Shown: in pieces, positions 23,754-32,702 of the stretch | How positions within the stretch are numbered: position 1 is the first letter of the stretch | How the letters are laid out: each line of letters opens with the position of its first letter | Origin: Moraxella sp035181385 | GTDB taxonomy: Bacteria > Pseudomonadota > Gammaproteobacteria > Pseudomonadales > Moraxellaceae | Reading direction: 5' to 3' | DNA: 64,000 bases | Assembly: GCF_035181385.1 (NCBI RefSeq) | Contig: NZ_JAXCJK010000004.1 | Coordinates: 1 to 64,000, forward strand | Program-made: the position numbers and the translations under genes | Notes under the pieces: generated by a model | What the model saw: only the letters and a program-made list of their open reading frames with translations | Told to the model about the DNA's origin: nothing | Database searches by the model: none

Positions 23754-25901
23754 TCAATAAAACGACTTACCATTTTCTGCCATTTCTCTTAGCATTTTTG
23801 GGGCTTCGTACGCTTTGCCAAGATGAGCGTATTTGTCGCACAATGCCACATAATTTGCCACACCGATTTGGTCAATATATCGGCAAGGCCCACCACGGAA
23901 CGCAGGGAAACCAATCCCCATAATCATCGCCATATCCGCCTCACTAGGGGTTGCCACGATATTGTCTTCTAGGCATCGTACGGTTTCGTTGCATAAAGCC
24001 AACATCATACGGTCAATGATTTCTTGGTCATCAAACCCTTTTGGCTCGCTGACAACTGACTTTAACACCTCTAATGTTGCAGGGTCGGTATTTTTGGTAG
24101 GTTTACCTTTTTTATCCGTTTCATATTTATAAAAGCCCACGCCATTTTTTTGACCCAAGCGATTGGCTTCAAACAAGGCTTGGATACTGCCTTTGTAGTC
24201 AGGTTTCATACGGTCTGGGAATCCTTGTGCCATGACTTCTGCCCCATGTACGCCTGTGTCTAGTCCGACCACATCAATTAGGTAGGCAGGCCCCATTGGC
24301 CAGCCGAATTTTTCCATGGTTTTGTCAATTTGCACAAAGTCCGCACCGTCTTTTAACAATAAGTCAAATGCCCCAAAATAAGGGAATAGCACACGGTTTA
24401 CCAAAAAGCCGGGGCAGTCGTTTACCACAACAGGCACTTTACCCATTTTTTGGGCAAGGGCAACGGTGGTAGCAATCGCTTTTTCGCTGGATTTTTCACC
24501 ACGAATCACTTCAACAAGTGGCATACGATGGACTGGGTTAAAAAAGTGCATACCCACAAAGTTTTCTGGGCGTTTTAGCACACTTGATAGATAAGTGATT
24601 GAAATCGTTGAAGTATTTGATGCAATAATTGCATCATCTTTCACCAATTCTTCAACTTCTTGTAACACACTGTGTTTGACTTTTGGATTTTCAACCACCG
24701 CCTCAATGACGATATCCACATCTTTAAAGTCGCCATAGTTCAAGGTGGGTTGGATACGGCTTAGCGTTTCGCCCATTTTGGCAGGGGTCAGTTTACCACG
24801 CTCAACTTGTTTTGATAAAAGTTTGCTTGCCTCGTTCATGCCCAATTCTAGCTGTTCGGACTTGATGTCTTTCATGATAATCGGCAAGCCCTTAACGGCT
24901 GATTGGTAAGCGATACCACCGCCCATGATACCTGCACCCAGTACGGCAGATTTTTGGATATCGTGGGCGTTTTTGCTATGGGTTTTGGCAAGTTTTTTTA
25001 CCACTTGGTCGTTTAAGAATAAACCAACCAATGCAGTTGCCTGTGGGGTCTTGGCAGATTTTGCAAAGCCTTTGGCTTCAACTTTTAACGCCTCATCTCG
25101 TGGTAGATTGACGTGTTGTTCAATGGTGTCTAGGGCGATTTTTGGGGCTGGGTATTGTGCTGGATTGGCTTTGCTAAACAGCACTCCTTTGGCGGAATTA
25201 AACGCCATTTTTTGTTCAAGTTCTGACAGTTTAACAGGGTTGATTTTTTCTGCATGGCGAGCCTGCCAGTCAAGTTCACCATTGATACATTTTTTCACCA
25301 AATCAATCGCTGATTTTTCTAGGTTGTCAGCCGTTACCACCGCATCAACCAAGCCTAGCTTTAAAGCGTCCATTGGCTTTAAAGGGTTGGCGGTGGCGAT
25401 GATTTCTAGGGCGTTATCAATACCGATTAAGCGTGGCACACGCACCGAACCCCCAAATCCAGGGAAAATACCCAACTTCACTTCAGGTAAGCCAATGGTG
25501 GCGTTATCGCTAATCACACGATAATCACAGACCAAGGTCATCTCACAGCCACCGCCCAACGCAGCCCCATTAATGGCACACACTTTTGGAAATGGCAAAT
25601 CTTCAAAACGGTTAAATACTTGATTAATTTCAACAATCCAGCGTTCAATTTCACTTTCATCTTGGTTAAAATAGCCGACAAACTCAGTAATATCCGCCCC
25701 TGCGATAAATACATTTTTGCCCGATGTTACGACTAGACCTTTGACATCGCTTGCTTGTTCAACCGCCGAAATCGCCTTTTCAAACTCGGCATTGGTGGTT
25801 TTGTCAAATTTATTCACACTTTCGGTTTGGTTGTCAAAATGAAATTTGACAATGCCGTCATCAAGGCGTGAAACCGTGATGCTGTTTGATTGATAAATCA
25901 T
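23754..25901 (-). CDS. fadB: fatty acid oxidation complex alpha subunit
   Basis: 715 residues. N-terminal crotonase domain (about 10-190) with oxyanion-hole segments I-A-G-A-D-I-T-E and G-A-A-L-G-G-G-C-E-M; central NAD-binding domain from about 315 (L-G-A-G-I-M-G-G-G-I-A); 3-hydroxyacyl-CoA dehydrogenase domain with H-F-F-N-P-V (about 453-458), ending in a duplicated C-terminal domain. Enoyl-CoA hydratase and 3-hydroxyacyl-CoA dehydrogenase steps of beta-oxidation. AAGGAG stands 7 nt before the ATG. First gene of fadBA. Confidence 0.97.
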   Translation of the reverse strand: MIYQSNSITVSRLDDGIVKFHFDNQTESVNKFDKTTNAEFEKAISAVEQASDVKGLVVTSGKNVFIAGADITEFVGYFNQDESEIERWIVEINQVFNRFEDLPFPKVCAINGAALGGGCEMTLVCDYRVISDNATIGLPEVKLGIFPGFGGSVRVPRLIGIDNALEIIATANPLKPMDALKLGLVDAVVTADNLEKSAIDLVKKCINGELDWQARHAEKINPVKLSELEQKMAFNSAKGVLFSKANPAQYPAPKIALDTIEQHVNLPRDEALKVEAKGFAKSAKTPQATALVGLFLNDQVVKKLAKTHSKNAHDIQKSAVLGAGIMGGGIAYQSAVKGLPIIMKDIKSEQLELGMNEASKLLSKQVERGKLTPAKMGETLSRIQPTLNYGDFKDVDIVIEAVVENPKVKHSVLQEVEELVKDDAIIASNTSTISITYLSSVLKRPENFVGMHFFNPVHRMPLVEVIRGEKSSEKAIATTVALAQKMGKVPVVVNDCPGFLVNRVLFPYFGAFDLLLKDGADFVQIDKTMEKFGWPMGPAYLIDVVGLDTGVHGAEVMAQGFPDRMKPDYKGSIQALFEANRLGQKNGVGFYKYETDKKGKPTKNTDPATLEVLKSVVSEPKGFDDQEIIDRMMLALCNETVRCLEDNIVATPSEADMAMIMGIGFPAFRGGPCRYIDQIGVANYVALCDKYAHLGKAYEAPKMLREMAENGKSFY

Positions 25902-26144
25902 AAAAAAACTCCTTGTTTATTCTAAAAGATACTTGCTCACAATCGTCTTAGTTTACTATGAAAAACTTAGGGTATGGCAAGCCAAGACTGACCGATTGGT
26001 CATTTAGAAAATAAAAATTAACCAATAATCTGTTGTTTATAGAGTGATTTGACCCAAACATTATGGCAATCATTCATCTAAGCACTAAGTAACATGGAGA
26101 TACCACATGGCAAAAAAACAAGCTGGCTTCATCAATACCCCAAA
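25902..26144 (-). promoter_or_regulatory. fadBA upstream region with a candidate operator
   Basis: The spacer between fadB and the clpX terminator holds TGACC-GATT-GGTCA (25989-26002), a 5-bp inverted repeat with a 4-bp centre of the kind bound by TetR-family repressors. A possible promoter reads TTGCCA, 16 bp, TAGTAA on the minus strand between about 25950 and 25980. The operator lies just upstream of that -35. The regulator is not encoded nearby. Confidence 0.4.
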
Positions 26145-26148
26145 CAAA

Positions 26149-26187
26149 AAAAGTCTAAAAAGCCCAAATAGGACTTTTTAGACTTGT
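26149..26187. terminator. terminator of clpX, bidirectional
   Basis: AAGTCTAAAAAG (26151-26162) pairs with CTTTTTAGACTT (26174-26185), extended by two G:C pairs around a 5-nt loop. The minus strand continues into a T run. Confidence 0.85.
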
Positions 26188-26209
26188 ATTGTTTGATATT
26201 AAGTTTGGC

Positions 26210-27451
26210 TTACTTAATTACTGTTATCTTTTCGCCATCTTCAATCACGCCTTTGGTTACGACAATCTTTTTGGCAGCCATATCAGGCAGTTCATACATT
26301 GTCTCTAAGAGTGCGTTTTCAATGATAGAACGCAAGCCCCTTGCCCCTGTTTTGCGTTTCATCGCTTGTTTGGCGATGGCAGTCAGAGCGTCTTTTTCAA
26401 ATTCAAGCTCTGTATCCTCCATTGCAAACAGATATTGATATTGCTTAACCAAAGCATTTTTAGGCTCGGTCAAAATCTGCACCAATGCATCTTCGTCTAA
26501 TTCATCAAGCGTAGCAATCACAGGCAATCGACCAATAAACTCAGGAATCAAACCAAATTTTACCAAATCTTCTGGCTCAACTTCACGGAACAGCTCACTG
26601 ATTTTAGCCTCTGACTGAGCTTTTACCATCGCATTAAACCCCATGCTCGTCGTCTCAGTACGCTGTTGAATGATACGCTCAAGCCCTGCAAATGCCCCAC
26701 CAACAATGATCAGAATATTACTTGTATCCACAGCAATCATCTCTTGGCGTGGGTGCTTTCGCCCACCTTGTGGCGGAATATTTGCTACCGTACCCTCAAT
26801 GATTTTTAAAAGTGCCTGCTGCACGCCCTCACCAGAGACATCACGGGTGATGGACGGATTTTCAGACTTACGCGTAATTTTGTCAATTTCATCAATAAAG
26901 ATGATGCCTCTTTGCGTACGCTCAACATCATAATCTGCAGCTTGAAGCAGTTTTTGGACGATGTTTTCCACATCTTCACCCACATAACCTGCCTCGGTCA
27001 AGGCAGTAGCGTCCGCCATTGCAAATGGTACATCAAGCAGGCGTGCCAAAGTCTGTGCCAGCAAGGTCTTACCAGAACCTGTCGGTCCGATGAGCAGAAC
27101 ATTACTCTTGGCAAGCTCAACTTGCTCAGCACTCAAGGCGTCTTTTGAGTCACATTTAAGACGCTTATAGTGGTTATATACCGCCACCGACAATGCTTTT
27201 TTGGCACCATCTTGACCAATAACATATCCGTCCAAATGCTTACGCAACTCTTTTGGTGTGAGCAATTTGTTATCTGGCCACTTACTCACCTTTTCATCAT
27301 CTTGTTCGACTAAGGTGTCATTAACACCAGCAAGCATATCCCCACAAGTGGCAATACATTCATTGCAGATACTGGCATCATCGCCTGCAATCAGTTTTTC
27401 AACCTCTGCCTTTTTTTTGCCGCAGAAAGAGCAGGTGTTCATATTGCTCAT
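26210..27451 (-). CDS. clpX: ATP-dependent Clp protease ATP-binding subunit ClpX
   Basis: 413 residues. N-terminal zinc-binding domain with C-S-F-C-G and C-N-E-C (about 7-37); AAA+ core with Walker A G-P-T-G-S-G-K-T (about 118-125), pore loop G-Y-V-G-E, Walker B I-I-F-I-D-E-I-D, the R-K-H loop and the ClpP-docking I-G-F-like loop (here E-F-I-G-R). Unfolds tagged substrates, including tmRNA-tagged peptides (see smpB), and feeds them to ClpP. Third gene of tig-clpP-clpX; AAGGAG precedes the ATG and clpP ends 9 bp upstream. Confidence 0.98.
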   Translation of the reverse strand: MSNMNTCSFCGKKKAEVEKLIAGDDASICNECIATCGDMLAGVNDTLVEQDDEKVSKWPDNKLLTPKELRKHLDGYVIGQDGAKKALSVAVYNHYKRLKCDSKDALSAEQVELAKSNVLLIGPTGSGKTLLAQTLARLLDVPFAMADATALTEAGYVGEDVENIVQKLLQAADYDVERTQRGIIFIDEIDKITRKSENPSITRDVSGEGVQQALLKIIEGTVANIPPQGGRKHPRQEMIAVDTSNILIIVGGAFAGLERIIQQRTETTSMGFNAMVKAQSEAKISELFREVEPEDLVKFGLIPEFIGRLPVIATLDELDEDALVQILTEPKNALVKQYQYLFAMEDTELEFEKDALTAIAKQAMKRKTGARGLRSIIENALLETMYELPDMAAKKIVVTKGVIEDGEKITVIK

Positions 27452-27460
27452 GAGTACTCC

Positions 27461-28117
27461 TTATAGATTCACTGGGCGTTTGTCAAGCACCACATCAACC
27501 AAACCGTATTCTTTGGCAGCATCAGCACTCATAAAATTATCACGGTCGGTGTCTTTTTCAAGTCGCTCAACTGGTTGTCCTGTATGCTCGGCAAGTAGCT
27601 GATTCAGCTTAGCTTTTAGCTGAATAATCTCTCGTGCATGAATCTCGATATCAGACGCTTGCCCACGAAAACCGCCCAAAGGCTGATGAATCATGATGCG
27701 TGAATTGGCTAGAGCATAGCGTTTGCCTTTTTGTCCTGCCGACAACAAAAACGATCCCATACTACACGCCTGCCCCATGCAGATGGTAGACACATCAGGC
27801 TTGATAAAATTCATCGTATCATAAATTGCCATGCCTGCAGTTACCACGCCCCCTGGGGAATTGATGTACAAATGCACATCTTTTTCTGGATTGTCTGCCT
27901 CTAAGAACAACAGCTGGGCAACAATCAAATTTGCCATATTGTCTTCAACCTGACCTGTCAAAAAGATGACACGCTCACGCAATAGGCGTGAAAAAATATC
28001 AAACGAGCGTTCGCCACGCCCAGACTGCTCAATCACCATTGGCACAAGGGCGGCTTGTGGTGCATGATAAGTATCCATCAACTGGTCATAAAAAGGGTTA
28101 TGCTTCATATCATTCAT
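27461..28117 (-). CDS. clpP: ATP-dependent Clp protease proteolytic subunit
   Basis: 218 residues from the ATG at 28117 (AGGA 8 nt upstream); the open frame runs back to 28162, but the extra 15 residues lack a ribosome site. Catalytic Ser in M-G-Q-A-C-S-M-G-S-F and His in M-I-H-Q-P-L-G-G are visible, with the Asp in the R-D-N-F-M segment. Fourteen subunits form the proteolytic chamber used by ClpX. A hairpin after tig (28183-28211) lies between tig and clpP. Confidence 0.96.
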   Translation of the reverse strand: MNDMKHNPFYDQLMDTYHAPQAALVPMVIEQSGRGERSFDIFSRLLRERVIFLTGQVEDNMANLIVAQLLFLEADNPEKDVHLYINSPGGVVTAGMAIYDTMNFIKPDVSTICMGQACSMGSFLLSAGQKGKRYALANSRIMIHQPLGGFRGQASDIEIHAREIIQLKAKLNQLLAEHTGQPVERLEKDTDRDNFMSADAAKEYGLVDVVLDKRPVNL

Positions 28118-28179
28118 TGGTTTTTTCCTAAAAAAATAAACATTAAACAGTGAAAATTGCACTTATTTTAACATTAATT

Positions 28180-28214
28180 AAAAAATACCCCAAACACTGT
28201 TTAGGGTATTTTTG
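28180..28214 (-). terminator. hairpin between tig and clpP
   Basis: AAATACCC pairs with GGGTATTT, with further pairing AAAC/GTTT inside, followed by T on the minus strand. It may end part of tig transcription and let some pass to clpP. Confidence 0.65.
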
Positions 28215-28238
28215 CATCTTTATTACAAGCCGATCAAC

Positions 28239-29573
28239 TTATGACTGGGCTTGTTGTGCTGCCGCCAAAAGGTCTTGGTATTTTACTTCTTTATCAACCA
28301 CTTTACCTTGTGATAATAGATAATCCACCACTTGGTCTTCTAGTACCACAGATTCAATGCCAGCACGCTGTTCTTTATCATTGGTATAAAAATCAATGAC
28401 TTCTTGTGGGTCTTCATAGTTTTCTGCTGCTTCGGCGATGAATGCAGTAACACGCTCTTGATCCACCTCAATTTTTTCTTTAGTGATGATTTGGCTAACC
28501 AACACACCCAAACGCACTGCACGCAATGCTTGGTCTTCAAACAATTCATTTGGTAGCATATCTGCACCAAAAGTTTTTGGATTGGCGCCAAATTGCTGAG
28601 CAAATCGCTGTAGCATTTGCTCACGCTGACGATTGATCTCTTGTTCTAGCATTGTCTTTGGCACATCAAATTCGTTCTTTTCAAGCAGTGCATCAAACGC
28701 CGCCTGTTTTACTTGGTTGCGACCAGCGTTCTTAATTTCTCGCTCCATATTCTTACGAACATCAGCTTTAAGCTTATCAAGACCACCCTCTTTAACACCA
28801 AACAGTTCAAAAAACTCTTCATTGAGCTCTGGTAATTTTGGTGTTTTTACTTCTTTGACATTGATTTTAAAGTCAGCCTCTTTACCTTGTAGGTTTTCAG
28901 CTTGATAATCTGCTGGGAAAGTTACTTTGATGGTTTTTTCTTCGCCAGCTTTCATGCCTTTCATGCCGTCTTCAAAACCAGGAATCATACGACCTGAACC
29001 AATGATTAAGCGATAATCTTCAGCAGTGCCACCTTCAAATTTTTCGCCATCAATAGAGCCTTCAAAGTCAAAAGTCGCCTCATCACCGTCTTCTAATGCA
29101 CCATCTTTAACTTCTAAGGTTTGGCGTTGTTTTTGTAGATTTTCAATCATGACATCAACATCTTCATCAGAGACGCTGGCAGTCTGACGCTCAACCTCAA
29201 TATCAGACAGACCCTTTACCTCTACCTCTGGGAAAGTCTCAACAGTCGCCTGATACACCAAAAAGTCATTTTCAAGTTTGACATCATCAATATTTGGCAC
29301 GCCGATGGCACGGATTTTCTTTTCGTTCATCGCTTCAAATACTGTATCACGAATCACATCATTAATGACTTCTTGCTGAATGCCTGCACCGTATTGTGCA
29401 CGAATGTGGCTTACTGGCACCTTGCCTTTACGAAAACCATCTATTTTGGCAGTCTTGGCCAAGCTACGAATACGGTTTTCAACTTTACCTTGAATTGTAC
29501 CTACTGGTACTTTGACGGTCAGTTGGGTTTCTTTGTCTGACAGTACATTGACTGCGATGTCTAAATTACTCAT
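28239..29573 (-). CDS. tig: trigger factor
   Basis: 444 residues. Ribosome-binding N-terminal domain with the G-F-R-K-G-K-V-P signature (about 44-51), a central FKBP-type peptidyl-prolyl isomerase domain (about 150-245, G-D-E-A-T-F-D-F-E-G) and a helical C-terminal chaperone domain. It binds at the exit tunnel near L23 and guards nascent chains. First gene of the tig-clpP-clpX proteostasis cluster. Confidence 0.97.
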   Translation of the reverse strand: MSNLDIAVNVLSDKETQLTVKVPVGTIQGKVENRIRSLAKTAKIDGFRKGKVPVSHIRAQYGAGIQQEVINDVIRDTVFEAMNEKKIRAIGVPNIDDVKLENDFLVYQATVETFPEVEVKGLSDIEVERQTASVSDEDVDVMIENLQKQRQTLEVKDGALEDGDEATFDFEGSIDGEKFEGGTAEDYRLIIGSGRMIPGFEDGMKGMKAGEEKTIKVTFPADYQAENLQGKEADFKINVKEVKTPKLPELNEEFFELFGVKEGGLDKLKADVRKNMEREIKNAGRNQVKQAAFDALLEKNEFDVPKTMLEQEINRQREQMLQRFAQQFGANPKTFGADMLPNELFEDQALRAVRLGVLVSQIITKEKIEVDQERVTAFIAEAAENYEDPQEVIDFYTNDKEQRAGIESVVLEDQVVDYLLSQGKVVDKEVKYQDLLAAAQQAQS

Positions 29574-29718
29574 ATTTTTTACCTTAAAACCTATGAACCA
29601 TTTATGATTGCTAATATACTCAATAAATGGTTAAAATGAAATCTGGGTAGTGCCAAAAAGCACCTACAAAAATCCTAAAAGGTGGTTAGTATAGCCGTTT
29701 TTTTGGCAAAATACAACC

Positions 29719-30333
29719 TTAAAGCAGTTGCTCAATCAAAGTTTTCATTGCCTGCCCACGGTGGCTGATGGCGTTTTTCTCGTCTTTGCTAAGCTCGGCA
29801 GACGATTTACCAAGATGGGGCAACCAAAAAAGTGGGTCATATCCAAAACCATAATCGCCTTTCGGTGCAGACAAAATTTGTCCACGCCACAAGCCTTGTG
29901 CAATCACTGGCAATGGGTCATCTTTGTGGCGTACAAAAGCCAACAGACACACAAAAATCCCCTCTACCGTCTCGCCTTTATCAAAATATGGCGTTAATTC
30001 TGCAAGCAATCGCTTGTTGTTCGCCAAATCATCGCCTTTTTCGCCCATACCGTCTAAACTGGCATAGCGTGCCGAATAAATCCCCGGTAAATTGCCAAGC
30101 ACAGGCACACAAAGCCCGCTGTCATCTGCCATGGCAGGCAATCCGCTCTTGGCACTTGCATGGCGTGCCTTGATAATCGCATTCTCAACAAAACTTAAGC
30201 CATCTTCAACCGCATCATCAATACCCAATTCGCCTTGCGAGATGATTTGAATACCCAAGTCAGCGTCATCAAACAAAGATTGAAACTCGGTCAATTTGCC
30301 TTGATTGTTACTGGCCAAGATGATTTTTTGCAT
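29719..30333 (-). CDS. rdgB: dITP/XTP pyrophosphatase
   Basis: 204 residues from the ATG at 30333, which has GGAG 7 nt upstream; the open frame runs back to 30420 but that part overlaps galE and is not needed. S-N-N-x-G-K (about 9-14), the acidic M-A-D-D-S-G-L-C-V (about 66-74) and P-x-G-Y-D-P-L-F / S-H-R motifs identify the Ham1/RdgB family, which removes ITP, dITP and XTP from nucleotide pools. It begins 17 bp after galE ends, so it may be the last gene of the galU-galE transcript. Confidence 0.95.
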   Translation of the reverse strand: MQKIILASNNQGKLTEFQSLFDDADLGIQIISQGELGIDDAVEDGLSFVENAIIKARHASAKSGLPAMADDSGLCVPVLGNLPGIYSARYASLDGMGEKGDDLANNKRLLAELTPYFDKGETVEGIFVCLLAFVRHKDDPLPVIAQGLWRGQILSAPKGDYGFGYDPLFWLPHLGKSSAELSKDEKNAISHRGQAMKTLIEQLL

Positions 30334-30349
30334 GTGATTCTCCGTCTTT

Positions 30350-31381
30350 TTATGATTGATAGCCCATAGGATTATTCTTTTGCCACCGCCAAGTATCCAA
30401 GCACGCACGGGTAATATCAAACTGTGCTTGCCAATTTAATAGCGATTTTGCCTTATCACAAGACGCATAACAGCTGGCAATATCGCCTGCTCGTCTGCTT
30501 ACAATCACATAAGGCACATTTTGACCTGTTGCTTTTTCAAAGGCATTGACAAGTTGTAAAACACTTGTACCACTGCCAGTACCCAAGTTGATTGGCTCAA
30601 ATCCAATAATATGATTATCCTTATCACCTTTTACCAAATATTCTAAGGCTTTTAAATGCCCCTTTGCCAAATCAATAATATGGATATAATCTCGCACACC
30701 TGTACCGTCAATGGTATCATAATCATCGCCAAATACCGACAGCTTTTGTAATTTACCGACCGCCACTTGGCTGATATAAGGCATTAAATTATTGGGAATA
30801 TCCTTTGGGTCTTCGCCAATCGTGCCTGTTTGATACGCCCCGATTGGATTAAAATAACGCAAACTTATCGCATTAAACGCTTTTGATTTGCACAAATCTT
30901 CTAAAATGTATTCTACCATTAATTTACTTTGTCCATACGGATTGGTACAAGAACGGGGAAAATGCTCAAAAATCGGTAAAGATTTGGGACTACCATAAAC
31001 CGTTGCTGACGATGAAAAAACAAGGTTTTGAACGCCAAATTCACTCATCACCTCCAAAAGATTTAAAGTACCAGCGACATTATTTTGATAATATTTTAAA
31101 GGCTCTTTGACACTCTCGCCCACCGCTTTTAAGCCTGCAAAATGAATAACCGCAAAAAAGTTATGCGTTTTAAAAGTTTGTTTTAACAAATCTTTATCTA
31201 GCACATCGCCTTTTATAAAATCAATTTTTTGATTAACAATGTTTTCCACTCTGTCAATAGCAATCACACTAGAATTGGATAAATTGTCATAAACCACAGG
31301 ATTAAAGCCTGCCTTAACAAGCTCAATCAAAGTATGCGAACCGATATAACCTGCACCACCTGTTACTAAAATATTTTTCAT
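30350..31381 (-). CDS. galE: UDP-glucose 4-epimerase
   Basis: 343 residues of the extended SDR family. NAD-binding T-G-G-A-G-Y-I-G-S-H (about 6-15), active-site S-S-S-A-T-V-Y-G (about 120-127) and Y-G-Q-S-K (about 146-150, Tyr-x3-Lys). Interconverts UDP-glucose and UDP-galactose (possibly the N-acetyl forms), supplying galactose for LOS or capsule. It lies 15 bp after the Ugd-like gene and closes the sugar-nucleotide operon. Confidence 0.95.
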   Translation of the reverse strand: MKNILVTGGAGYIGSHTLIELVKAGFNPVVYDNLSNSSVIAIDRVENIVNQKIDFIKGDVLDKDLLKQTFKTHNFFAVIHFAGLKAVGESVKEPLKYYQNNVAGTLNLLEVMSEFGVQNLVFSSSATVYGSPKSLPIFEHFPRSCTNPYGQSKLMVEYILEDLCKSKAFNAISLRYFNPIGAYQTGTIGEDPKDIPNNLMPYISQVAVGKLQKLSVFGDDYDTIDGTGVRDYIHIIDLAKGHLKALEYLVKGDKDNHIIGFEPINLGTGSGTSVLQLVNAFEKATGQNVPYVIVSRRAGDIASCYASCDKAKSLLNWQAQFDITRACLDTWRWQKNNPMGYQS

Positions 31382-31396
31382 CTTGTTTTTACCTTT

Positions 31397-32659
31397 TTAT
31401 GATTTGGTTTTTAAATCAAAACAACCAATGCCTGCATAATAACCTTTGTATTGACAAATTTGCGTATCACTGAATACATTTTTACCGTCAAATATTGGCA
31501 AGGCAAATTCATTTAAAGCGGATATATCAATTTGACTGTCCGACCAATTAATAATAAATAAGGCGTAGGCATTATCAAGGGCATAAGGATTGTCAATTAA
31601 TTGAAATAACGGCTGATTTTGATATTTTTGGGTTAATTCATAAGCGGTATTTATTGTGTAAACAAGTGTTTTTATACCATAATGCCAACACAAATTAAGT
31701 AAAATATGCACCGCACTGCCTGTGGTACGCCCAGCCCCAGTGCGATAGCCTGCCCCCCAAATGACCACCATTTTATGGTCAATATCGCCATTAAAATACT
31801 GCCAAAACTTTCTAAAAATCAGCTCTTTTTGGTCGGTATTGACATCAACCACCGCCTTTAAAAGTGCGGTATCCACTTGATTTTGTTCAAAACTTTGCAT
31901 CAAAAACGCCAACTCATCTGGCAATGATTTACCCCCAAAGCCCCACCCTGCCGACAAATACTCTTTGCCAATGCGACTGTCTTGCCCCATTATGGTTTGT
32001 ACTTGTTTGATATTAATCTTATGGCTGTCAGCAAGGCGTGCCATTTCATTAATAAAAGACAAGCGTGTGGCAAGCATACCTGCAATACTAGCACGAACAA
32101 ATTCAATGGTTTTAATGGTGGCGATATTGTGCTTTTGGCTGTTTTTTAATAATATCTTTAAAATGCTGGATTTATCAAAACTGTCCTTAATTTTTTCGCC
32201 AATCAATAAAAGTTCAATATTAAAAAACGCATTAAAATTATTGCCTTCTTTTAAAAAATTAAATGGCAAATAATACACCCAATTTGTTGGTAAGTTCTTG
32301 GCAAATTCATCAAAAAACCCAATCGGTTTTGCCCCACTTAATATCACTTGGCTATTTGGGTTGAACAATTGTTTTGTTAAAAATGTATCGCCCAACTCAT
32401 TGAATTTATCATCAGTCTCATTATCAAAAAATAACCAAAAGTTATCGGTGCTTTGTAATGTATCGCTAATAATAATTTTATTGTCAGCGGTATAAAACTG
32501 CCACAATAAAGCCAGCTGACGGTCAAATTGATAATTTTTTAATAAGGCATTGATTTTGTCAGTTTGACCAATTAAATAAACTTGTAAATCCAAACCTGCC
32601 AAAAATATAGCAGTATTTATACTTTCAAAATTAACACCCAAAAGATTGATTTGTTTCAT
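31397..32659 (-). CDS. UDP-glucose 6-dehydrogenase-like protein with altered active site
   Basis: 420 residues from the ATG at 32659 (the frame extends to 32698 without a good ribosome site). The central region, A-T-R-L-S-F-I-N-E-M-A-R-L-A and Q-D-S-R-I-G-K-E-Y-L, and the C-terminal G-A-G-Y-R-T-G-A-G-R-T-T-G-S segment follow the UDP-glucose/GDP-mannose dehydrogenase family. But the family catalytic motif G-F-G-G-S-C-F-P-K-D reads G-F-G-G-K-S-L-P-D-E: the nucleophilic Cys is Ser and the following Lys is Asp. The N-terminal Gly-rich NAD loop is also degraded (L-L-G-V-N-F-E-S). It is intact as a reading frame and sits between pgi and galE, where capsule clusters carry ugd. Probably not a normal dehydrogenase; alignment was by eye. 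Confidence 0.75.
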   Translation of the reverse strand: MKQINLLGVNFESINTAIFLAGLDLQVYLIGQTDKINALLKNYQFDRQLALLWQFYTADNKIIISDTLQSTDNFWLFFDNETDDKFNELGDTFLTKQLFNPNSQVILSGAKPIGFFDEFAKNLPTNWVYYLPFNFLKEGNNFNAFFNIELLLIGEKIKDSFDKSSILKILLKNSQKHNIATIKTIEFVRASIAGMLATRLSFINEMARLADSHKINIKQVQTIMGQDSRIGKEYLSAGWGFGGKSLPDELAFLMQSFEQNQVDTALLKAVVDVNTDQKELIFRKFWQYFNGDIDHKMVVIWGAGYRTGAGRTTGSAVHILLNLCWHYGIKTLVYTINTAYELTQKYQNQPLFQLIDNPYALDNAYALFIINWSDSQIDISALNEFALPIFDGKNVFSDTQICQYKGYYAGIGCFDLKTKS

Positions 32660-32702
32660 TATTTTTCCTAAATGCTTACGATGCGGTTTAACCCACACTC
32701 AT

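Noticed and set aside
24925..25524. 199-codon plus-strand frame opposite fadB
   Set aside because: Antisense shadow of a conserved enzyme gene with no coding character of its own.
26107..26181. 24-codon frame M-A-K-K-Q-A-G-F with GGAG upstream
   Set aside because: It runs into the clpX terminator stem and its stop lies inside it; no family is recognisable, so chance is likelier.
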